Assembly (NCBI GenBank): GCA_024704765.1
Contig: JAKMXF010000343.1
Span: forward strand, 248,001-312,000
Source of the DNA: Oopsacas minuta
Lineage: Eukaryota; Porifera; Hexactinellida; Lyssacinosida; Leucopsacidae
Reading direction: 5' to 3'
DNA: 64,000 nucleotides
This document shows positions 56,159-64,000 of this stretch, piece by piece (within the stretch, counting starts at the first letter, position 1; every line of letters begins with the position of its first letter). Made by a program: the position numbers and the translations under genes. Below the pieces are notes generated by a model. It made no database searches. It was not told the origin of the DNA and saw nothing but the letters and a program-made list of their open reading frames with translations.

Positions 56159-56537
56159 GATTACGTCATAAATAATGAATGAGAGATCATAGAACCCCGC
56201 TCCCCTCCCAAAGTGGCCCTTATCAGAGCTAAAACAAATTTATCATAAAGGAAATAGTAATAACTAATATTCATATGATGTTAATTGTTACAATAATGAT
56301 CATCCTTGATTAATTATACTGATTCCCAAGCTGCCATCAGTTTGTATATCGCACAATTACACTTGATGCATTTCTATATCTCCACTACGTACCATCAATT
56401 AATATATTGATGGAGCATAGGATAGTTTTATGGATGATCTTGTAAATGACGTCATTATTGTAGTAACCTTGAGACATTATTCACGTTAAAATATCTTTGT
56501 CTCCTAAGCATTCATTTTAACTTTTTATAAGCAGTGT

Positions 56538-56690
56538 AGTCAGGTTTTGTGTTCGCCTATTTGCAATATTAACATAATACCAATTTTTCAGAGTCCAATT
56601 TGTGAATTGTAAATAATAACTATAAAGCAAGTTCGCGTATTAGCAAGGATTCGTGAAAATTCCACTTGCTAATAGGCGGACTCCACTGTT
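56538..56690. mobile_element. Family D element
   Basis: GTGTTCGCCTATTTGCAA at the left and CTTGCTAATAGGCGGACTCC followed by ACTGT at the right are inverted repeats. An internal GTTCGCGTATTAGCAAGG suggests a third copy of the arm. Confidence 0.7.
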
Positions 56691-57194
56691 GTCTTCCGAC
56701 AATTTGCAGTAAGCAATTATTACAAATAATTAAGACACACGTAAAATGATTGCATTTCTAATCTCCATATAATTTCTCTTCCCTGTTTGTTACATAGATA
56801 TATTCATCAATTTTACACTGCGCAATCCCCTGTTGACTCTTATATTTTCTACAGATAGCACACAACCAAATAGTAATCGCTATTAATAAATCATCCAATT
56901 TCATATTAACCCGCTTACAATTGCAATAATAGCAAAACTGCCATTCCATCCTTCACAGAAACTTCAAATTAATTAAAACTTCATAGGTAAAATTCCTATA
57001 AATTTAATGACAAAGATTTACCGAACGCATTGAAACCTATTAACAAAATTCGAACTATGATTCTATCCCTATAATACTATTATAGCGTGCTAATTAAGCT
57101 AACTACTAAATGGCGATGCCATAAATCTCACTTCAACTTTTGAATATAAATCTTGACGCGACATTCTCTTTATAATTGTTTACCGTGTTTTAAA

Positions 57195-60100
57195 ATGCTA
57201 ACAGTTACCAGTTACGGTCAGCCTATACTCATCCCCGCGTATACAAGACCATTATCCAAACTACGAATGGCATCAACTCGAGTATCAGCTGTTTGGGGCT
57301 ATGACTATGAGCACAACGGGAAAAGTATCTCATTCGCAGCTGGGGAGATGTTTGATTTAGTTGAGAAATCAAATGCAGATTGGTGGCTTGTATCACGCGT
57401 ACCTGGTGAAAGTTTCTTCGTACCAGCAAACTATTTGAAAGAAGAACAGAAGCAGAGTTCATCTCAAAAATCGCCAAACGTGATCCCCAAAGAAGGGAAG
57501 CCACTCAGTCCAAAGCCAAGTCTGAAACCTAAACCAATAAAGTCTGTAAACAGTGGCGGTTTTGACGTAGAGAAGCAAAAACCCCCACCTCCCCCTGTCT
57601 CCAAAAAGCGCACTCAGGTGAACAATCGTTTCGAAGAGGTCCCGAACCTTTCTCTACTCCCTGAAATGAGACCCAGGAAATGTCCAACTGTTTCATATCC
57701 CAAAGCACACGAAGGACTCAAGAATGAATTAAACTCGAAGCTAAACAGACTATTGCCTGCTTTACCTGTACAGAACGTTAGACACAGTACTGAGATATTC
57801 ACTAAGAAGGACTTTGATCGTGATAGCTATTACGATACATTAACTCCTCTGAATAATGATAAGGAAGATGAAGTATATGAGGCTGTAAGTTACATAACTT
57901 AATACGGAGGCCAATGCATAATCCTCTGTAGTATCCTTACATGAAAGGTATCTATGGTTTCCTGAAGTACAGGATTGCTCGCTTATTCAATGTCATACGC
58001 GTGAACACGTTTTTGGGAGATTTTATGGTTTCGCCAAATAAAGCTGAAAATGTGAAAATCGTATTTCTTGTTCGATCAGTGTACACAGTGGTGTTCGCCT
58101 AATAGCAAGTTTAATTAAGCAGTAACTTAGAGTCTACATTGCATTGGAAATAATTCCTCAAATAGTAAGTTCTCGTTTTAGCAAGGTAAATTCGTGCAAA
58201 ATACAACTTGCTAATGGCAAACTCCACTGTATAATCGAATTTAGAGATAAATATTATCTAATTGTTATATTTCGCAGGTACAGGATCCTATAGTAAATAC
58301 AATAAGACATCCCCAACCAGCTCCAAGAACAGAGCACAGTCAGAGTGATTCAGATATTCTAAGAAAGCATGAACAAGTGCCTTCTCCTCCGAAGCGTAAT
58401 TCTAGACTCTCAGAAATTCCAAAAATCCCAGAAATTCCAAAAATCCCTGAAATATCAAAAATCCCAGAATTACCAAACCTGTCCAATTCCCAAATGCATA
58501 CAACAGAGAATACGTTACGTAGCATAGATAACAAACCGAAGAGACGTGGAACTATGCACTCAGTTCAATCTAGTCCGGATTTACCTGATGGAACTAATAA
58601 TATAAGACAACAGAGAGTATTACCCGCACTTGTCTCCAATCGTAGCGCCTCACTTAGTGATGATAAGCATTTGTAAGTTAAAATCATTTATATTTGTTTA
58701 AATCATGGACTATTGTCTTTGCAATTTATTTTTGTCATTTTAAACTGTCTGAAAGTAGGATTCGGTGCCAGCTTGATGCATAATAGGTAACCTTGGATTC
58801 CTAGTTACACTCAAGTAGGTACGCCGAACCTCGAACAACTTAACAATTCAAGGGACTTATACCCATGTTTTGTATTAGCCAGGTGTATGGCTCAACCTCT
58901 GTCCGCTGGATTTGGCGCCTATGCGCTCTAGGAATCCTGAATTTCACGAATGGCCTCAGTTTCTATATGTATGAAAATTTCTAAATTATCTTAATTATGA
59001 AACAGATACTTTTCTCCTGGATAACTTTTATTATTTAATATTAGGACATACAGGTTAACACTACCATACTTGGTTAAGTACATCCTTCTATATGATTTAT
59101 CTCCTACGTTAGCGTACTGTATTCTTATGAAAGTGTCAACACCACAGGTCATATACGTATATCATATTAATTACTACATGTATCTAAACCCATATGAAAT
59201 ATCCATAAATATGATTAAGCAACTGTCAAGAATTAAACTAACATTCCATAAATACAGTATAAATATTGGAGAAATAGATTTGCAAACAAAGAACGAAATT
59301 ATATTCGATTAATCCAATAAACAAAATGTTTAGAAGATATTTCTCTCCCAAATTTAGGATCATTACAGAGAACAAGAAGCCTATTGAACTCACAAATTCC
59401 CTTCCAGGAGCTATCGACACGAATGCCAGCAACAGTTTCAGCCCCAACGAATCTCCGTACCCATCCCAACAACAACAACAGGGACATGGCAAATTTACAT
59501 TTGGCTCAATGCACTTCGAAAAACGTGGAAATGTAAATAGATTCCGAAAAGATGGTGGATTGTTTAAAGGAGGAAAATGGGAATCACAATATATGGTGCT
59601 GGAGAATTTCACAATCTTTTTCTATAAAGATTCTAAAGTAGCAAGATCGGATAGTCCTCAATCCCAGCATGTACTGTACTTACAGCATTGTACAGTGCAT
59701 CTTGTTCCCGAAATGAAAGATGCTAGAAAACATCAGTTCAAATTCGTGGATCAGGAAAATAATGAAGAAACTTTATGCCAGGTGAGTAGTACTGTTAATT
59801 TTGTATAATAGAACGAGTATTATTCGTGCATTTGTCTAGTCTCAAGCGGTTCCACTCACTGGTAAATGCATTATAATTTTATTGCTATTTTCTGACTATT
59901 CTCATATCAAATTTCGCATTATTTGATATAGTTAAACCCAGTGAAAAACATGAAAAATCCAGTATTTGGCGATAATACTAGTGTAACGGGGACCAGAGAC
60001 GCCGAAAATGTTACCCCGTTTATGGAATTTCATTTGTATGGGCCTAAGAATTCGCTCTATGTATTTTCACTCCATTTCCAGAAGTTTCATGTTTCCACAG

Positions 60101-61003
60101 GTCCCATATGTAAAGGTTTCGCTGTAGTATTACAATTTTGCTACAATATATTGAACTGAACTATTTTACTTTATTTCTATCTAATAGGCTGAAAATGCCC
60201 AATCAATGAACGAATGGTTCTCTATTATCCAAACTACAATTTCTCAATGTGCAGAATCCCCGCGTAAAATAAGCATACCTGACGCACATCCACCGAACAT
60301 AACCAATGAACCTAAAATTGACGAAAAGAAGAAAGACAAACTCCGAAGATTCCTCAGACAGCGTCCCAACATTGAAACCCTTCAGAAGAATGGAATTTTA
60401 CATTACAGTGTATTTGGATCACCTCTAGAATCCGTGGTTGAAAAAGAACATAGTACAGTGCCAGATTTCGCTTTGAAATGTATAAAGGAAGTTGAATCAC
60501 GTGGTCTTGACGTAATGGGGATATACCGGCTAGCTGGCAATACATCTCAAGTACAAAAACTTAGATATATCGTAGATCAAGAACAGTTATATTTCCTGGA
60601 TGATTTAGATAAATGGGACGATATAAATATTATCACAGGGGCACTTAAACTGTTCCTCCGTGAAATGCCTGAGCCATTGATTCCCTTCAACCAATATGAT
60701 AGTTTTGTAGAGTCTGCTTACATCTTAGATACAAGAGAACGGGTTAACTTCCTCCGTAAGCTATTAGATAACTTTCCTAAACCCAATTACGACCTATTTC
60801 AACTACTATGCAATCACCTAGAGCGAGTGGTACAGTACTCAGACGTTAACAAAATGAAATCGTCCAATTTAGCTATAGTATTCGGTCCCACCTTAGTACG
60901 TCCGGAAATAGACACAGCGTTAACAATCGGACATTTCACCGCAATAAATAACTCCCTCGAATTCTTACTATCACATTATCAAGAGCTATTTACACGTTAT
61001 TAA
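57195..61003 (+). CDS. ARHGAP27: SH3-PH-RhoGAP protein of the ARHGAP12/15/27 group
   Basis: Four exons, 57195-57884, 58278-58672, 59358-59781 and 60188-61003, join in frame to 774 residues. The protein is a GTPase activator for Rac/Rho. An SH3 domain (about 27-82) has YDYEH, DWWLVSRV and SFFVPANYL. Proline-rich linkers follow, with the polyproline PPPPPV and a repeat of Glu-Ile-Pro-Lys-Ile-Pro. The PH domain (about 415-530, GGLFKGGKWESQYMVL to MNEWFSIIQ) is split by intron 3. The RhoGAP domain (about 578-770) has the arginine finger R617 in GIYRLAGN, then KLFLREMPEPLIP and SNLAIVFGPTLVRP. No WW domain is seen, unlike ARHGAP12/27. The exact orthologue within the group is unsure. MASTRV (57265) is an alternative start. 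Confidence 0.84.
58085..58230. mobile_element. Family D element in the RhoGAP gene, intron 1
   Basis: ACAGTGGTGTTCGCCTAATA with GCAAG at the left, TTCTCGTTTTAGCAAGG inside, and CTTGCTAATGGCAAACTCCA followed by CTG|TA at the right. Confidence 0.72.
59966..60130. mobile_element. Family B element, inverted, in the RhoGAP gene, intron 3
   Basis: CGCCGAAAATGTTACCCCGT and TTTCCACAGGTCCCATATG are the family B inner modules in reverse orientation. It ends CGCTG|TA. Confidence 0.6.
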
Positions 61004-61312
61004 ACTACGTCATACCCCCATTACAAGACAGAATTATTGTATATTACATGTGTATGTATATTTGATAGGTTTGTATATTTTGCCTATTATTAAGTAATTG
61101 TTATCAGTTTGTAAATATGTGTATTTGATTAGTAGTGACGTGGTTGCTTCGCTTTGAAATGTTATATCACGATTGTTGTTATTGTTTATTGATATACGTA
61201 TATTGTTGTTCAAACTCAATGGTATGCTATTGTTTCTATAAATTGACTGAGACGTCGCTTGGATTGCTTTCCCCATTCCATAAGACGAACAAATCGTTCT
61301 ACGTTTTAATAT

Positions 61313-61419
61313 ACAATCAACTCCCGCTATATCACAGCTCAAGGGACCGCGATAATTAAACTGATATAAGCGGGTAGTTCGATACATTCATGTTCGATAT
61401 AACGGAAGTTGCCCGTATA
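61313..61419. mobile_element. Family A element upstream of the LRR gene
   Basis: CAATCAACTCCCGCTATATC and CTCAAGGGACCGCGATAATT at the left, then ATGTTCGATATAACGGAAGT at the right. It ends three bases before the LRR gene's start codon, so it forms the immediate 5' leader or promoter. Confidence 0.72.
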
Positions 61420-61421
61420 AT

Positions 61422-62717
61422 ATGAACTTAAGAAAATCATTTACAGCCATGTTACAAGAAGATACAATATGTGAGAATTTATCAGAAATCGGGCCTTCAC
61501 AATCTGGCCTGGGACTGATCTACACGAGACTAGAGCTGTCAAATATGTCACTCTCAGACATAGAAGCTGTATCCAATTTTAAACAGCTACAACATATAGA
61601 TATATCTCATAACTTGATTGAGGATGTAACGCCATTAGCGAACATTCACAATCTTCTATCATTAGACGTTTCACACAACAAAATAAAGGTTCATATTAAC
61701 CTGTATTATCTCGTAGACTGGGGCATATATCGCCTCATAGGACATGAGGAGTTGATGAACAGTGAATGTCGGTTATAAGAACACCCTTGACAGTAGCCTG
61801 CATGTTCTTCTAACCGGTATCCACTGTAATATACTTGTTTCTCATCCCCACCTGTTGCAATTTTTAGTATCAATTGAAATATACGCAGGCGTGAAATATG
61901 ATTATTCATACGGTAAATCATGTAGATAAAGATTTGAAAATGTCAAAATTCTACATATCTACTCAATTACCCCATACATTATTGTAGGAATGGCCAGATC
62001 TCAACACAGTAGGAAATATAAAGTCACTAGACTTATCTCACAATCAGCTGACTACAATTGAACATGTAACTCACCTGAGACAGATCCGATCACTCAGATT
62101 AGATCACAATCAAATACAGGTGTTACCCTCTAGTTTACAGAATCTTAAACAACTACTAACTCTAACTGCAGCTAAGAATTATATTAATAAAATTAATGGG
62201 TAAGATAATGTTTATCGATTTTCCATATATGTTCATATTTTCACACCTTTTCAGTGACAACTTTCTGATAGTTTTAATAATTCTCATTCGATATTATAGG
62301 CTTCAAAATCTATCAATTAAACATCTCGACCTCCATGGCAACCAGATCAAGCGTGTGGAATCCCTCGAGGGTACACGCTACTTACAACACCTAGATCTAT
62401 CTGAGAACTCCATCCAGTCTCTGAGAGGTTTACAGGGACATTCCTGCCTAGAAGAACTGTTGCTAAGCAACAATTCAGTATTAGATATAACAGAAATAAA
62501 ATACATTATGGATCTCCGAGCTCTTAGAGAACTTAACTTAAAAGATAATCCAATACAAACACTAGCTGGATATAGAGCTAGTGTGGTGTTTAAGCTGAAT
62601 CAGATTAGTTTATTGGATGAAGAAGTTGTTACACCAAAGGAAAAGGTCTGTAATACAGTCACCTCTCGTTACATCAAACACAAATGTATCGAGATACCCG
62701 CTTATATCGATGTATGA
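61422..62717 (+). CDS. Leucine-rich-repeat protein (LRGUK/LRRC23-like)
   Basis: Three exons, 61422-61688, 61988-62199 and 62300-62717, join in frame to 298 residues. Eight to ten SDS22-type leucine-rich repeats of about 22 residues are seen, for example LQHIDISHNLIEDVTPL, IKSLDLSHNQLTTIEHV and LQHLDLSENSIQSLRGL. They end in an LRR cap (LRELNLKDNPIQTLAGYR, then VFKLNQISLLDEEVVTPKEK) typical of ciliary LRR proteins such as LRGUK and LRRC23. No guanylate-kinase domain follows. The last 20 codons and the stop come from a family A element that begins at 62654, so the natural C-terminus has been lost or replaced. The donor of intron 1 (GTTCAT) is weak. Confidence 0.7.
61759..61830. mobile_element. 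Family E element in the LRR gene, intron 1
   Basis: CAGTGAATGTCGGTTATAAG at the left and CATGTTCTTCTAACCGGTAT followed by CCACTG|TA at the right form a compact 72-bp hairpin. Confidence 0.75.
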
Positions 62718-62790
62718 AATTGTACAAATATAGTCCCAAACCGTCAAAGTTACATATATTCCATCAGTTAAGTAATTTTACAGCGACATG
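62654..62790. mobile_element. Family A element overlapping the LRR gene 3' end
   Basis: TA|CAGTCACCTCTCGTTACATC at the left, followed by CGCTTATATCGATG and GTCCCAAACCGTCAAAGTTA. The right end is missing. It provides coding sequence and the stop for the LRR protein. Confidence 0.7.
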
Positions 62791-62946
62791 ACGTCACTGT
62801 TATTTGTCGTTGTACTAGTTTTCAAGGCTTTCCTCGACCTTTTTGGGGTAATTATCAGAAGTTACCAAATTCTACATAAGAAATATTTTATTACTTGATT
62901 TCTAATTGTTCGAAATACAAAATTTCAAATTAACATTTGTTAAATT

Positions 62947-63780
62947 CTAATACTCCATAGACTGTGCTTGTTCCTCACAAGCTGTAACCAATTCCTTTCT
63001 AATCCTCTCGGAATGAAACTTTGCTCTCTCAAACATTTCAACTTTTCGTTCCCCCTCCAATCCAGCTCCTACAGAACTCATATAACTAATCCCACCTTTC
63101 TCAAGCGAACAAACAATTATACTTCCGGAACTCAACTTTTCCTCTTCTGTATTTGGGTCTATAATGACGTAATTCTCGCGAAACATCGCAGCTGTAACAC
63201 ACACTGGAATCTCACGTAGCACTAGCTCATGCTTAGTAACTGAATTGACAATAGGAATGTCCTCATCCTCATCTACAGTTACATGAGGTAATCGCGTGTT
63301 CTTCAGAGCTCCTACTAACGCTAACAGACAAGCATCTAATGCATTACCATCATTGTTACATATAATTATATCACAGAATAATACCCAACTCAATTTCTTA
63401 TGTTCAATACCCAAACTTTTTAAATCAAGCATTTTAGAGTTTGAGACCATTTCCTGTATGATTTGACTGATTGTGTAAGCCTCGTCGTCGTTTGTGTATT
63501 TCGTCAGTCCCTTGCTGATACCAGGGATATCAACGTTTATAACCAAATATCCATGGTTCGGTTTCAAAATAGGAGGGTTAGTTAGTTGTGCTCTTACCCC
63601 ACAGATCACGGTTGTTTTTCCTATTTTTAAAACAGCTGATCCATCAGCTGTTGATATGCTACCGATGCCAATGTTAAGATATCTGTACTCGTTAAGCTTT
63701 CTACCGTCTGGTCGTATTTCATGATCTAGAAATCTCTGGTAGTACTCATCCGGTTGACAGGATAGGAAATTTTCTGCCAT
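62947..63780 (-). CDS. EXOSC8: Exosome complex component RRP43
   Basis: A single-exon frame of 277 residues from the ATG at 63780 (human 276). RRP43 is one of six RNase PH-like ring subunits of the RNA exosome core and has no catalytic activity of its own in animals. The N-terminal segment PDEYYQRFLDHEIRPDGRKL, followed by IGSISTADGSAVLKIG and TTVICGVRAQ, closely matches EXOSC8. VLFCDIIICNNDGNALDACL in the middle is a family signature. The C-terminal second half of the PH fold ends with an AEEQ-like helix. It is the only non-nested gene on the minus strand and converges with the LRR gene. Confidence 0.93.
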   Translation of the reverse strand: MAENFLSCQPDEYYQRFLDHEIRPDGRKLNEYRYLNIGIGSISTADGSAVLKIGKTTVICGVRAQLTNPPILKPNHGYLVINVDIPGISKGLTKYTNDDEAYTISQIIQEMVSNSKMLDLKSLGIEHKKLSWVLFCDIIICNNDGNALDACLLALVGALKNTRLPHVTVDEDEDIPIVNSVTKHELVLREIPVCVTAAMFRENYVIIDPNTEEEKLSSGSIIVCSLEKGGISYMSSVGAGLEGERKVEMFERAKFHSERIRKELVTACEEQAQSMEY

Positions 63781-64000
63781 ATTATAGCTGTTCAATAGAA
63801 ACTGATATTACAGAATACTTCTTATAAAATTTAAAATTAGTAAAATATTTACTGAAAGAAGGTTTAAAGCAAAATAGTATCAATAATTGTATTTGCTTTA
63901 ATGGAAGTTTATTGGGAGAAAACTTGGTAATTGGCACATTTTGAAAGATTCTCACTCCAAGTTTTGTATTTCATTTTTATGAAGGATTACATAATCAGCA
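63781..64000. other. EXOSC8 upstream region
   Basis: The last 220 bp are AT-rich and presumably contain the EXOSC8 promoter. No further gene is visible before the window ends. Confidence 0.4.

Larger units (their letters stand above)
52948..57194. other. Gene-poor region between ARF6 and the RhoGAP gene
   Basis: A stretch of 4.2 kb, the longest without a gene. It contains a short TCTA microsatellite (53078-53097), a family H foldback, a separate foldback at 54770-54935, family B and D elements and AT-rich filler. The frames at 55546-55740 and 56758-56949 look random. I see no tRNA, snRNA or conserved exon. Confidence 0.5.

Noticed and set aside
59070-59312. Extra exon of the RhoGAP gene
   Set aside because: The exon at 58278-58672 joins directly to 59358 in phase; the segment has no domain and ends in a stop.

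Overview
The window is nuclear DNA from an animal: AT-rich, with spliced genes, short GT-AG introns and metazoan gene families (ADAR, MALT1 paracaspase, NOSTRIN, PTPN9/MEG2, OXSR1/STK39, MAPKAPK2, CHTOP, peflin). The compact layout, the RING-less NHL gene and the many small palindromic repeats suggest an early-branching invertebrate, perhaps a sponge; the species cannot be fixed from the sequence alone.

Layout. 0-5.2 kb: ALG3 and a four-exon ADAR. 6.4-14.3 kb: MALT1, DUSP11 and PSMD1. 14.4-19.4 kb: an OXSR1/STK39 kinase and mitochondrial TRAP1. 19.6-27.4 kb: cytosolic leucyl-tRNA synthetase in 16 exons; its introns hold a small unknown minus-strand gene and a complete 7SL (SRP) RNA gene. 27.7-31.8 kb: TPGS1-like and NOSTRIN. 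32.6-41.3 kb: PTPN9 (CRAL-TRIO plus tyrosine phosphatase), whose large intron holds a frameshifted NHL gene and a decayed second copy of it. 41.7-49.4 kb: peflin, a MAPKAPK2-type kinase, a CTR copper transporter, CHTOP, an AADAC-like esterase and RPL29. 51.0-52.9 kb: ARF6. 53-57.2 kb: a gene-poor, repeat-bearing stretch. 57.2-64 kb: an SH3-PH-RhoGAP protein, a leucine-rich-repeat protein and EXOSC8 (minus strand).

Almost all genes lie on the plus strand; the exceptions are EXOSC8 and the intron-nested genes. Most products are housekeeping proteins (glycosylation, proteasome, translation, SRP, exosome, mRNA export) or signalling proteins (NF-kB, p38, WNK-SPAK, Rho/Arf). No operon-like functional grouping is evident.

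The most unusual structure is a set of short inverted-repeat elements (families A-E here) that differ in sequence but share ends of the form TA-CAGT...ACTG-TA, as non-autonomous pogo/Tigger-type MITEs do. About half of the 42 introns I could define contain one. Several introns are mostly element, with the right end next to the 3' splice site, and one element supplies the last 20 codons and stop of a gene. The exon models below were joined by hand from reading frame, GT/AG sites and family resemblance. Summed exon lengths are multiples of three for every gene except LARS1, which has one extra base in a G run.
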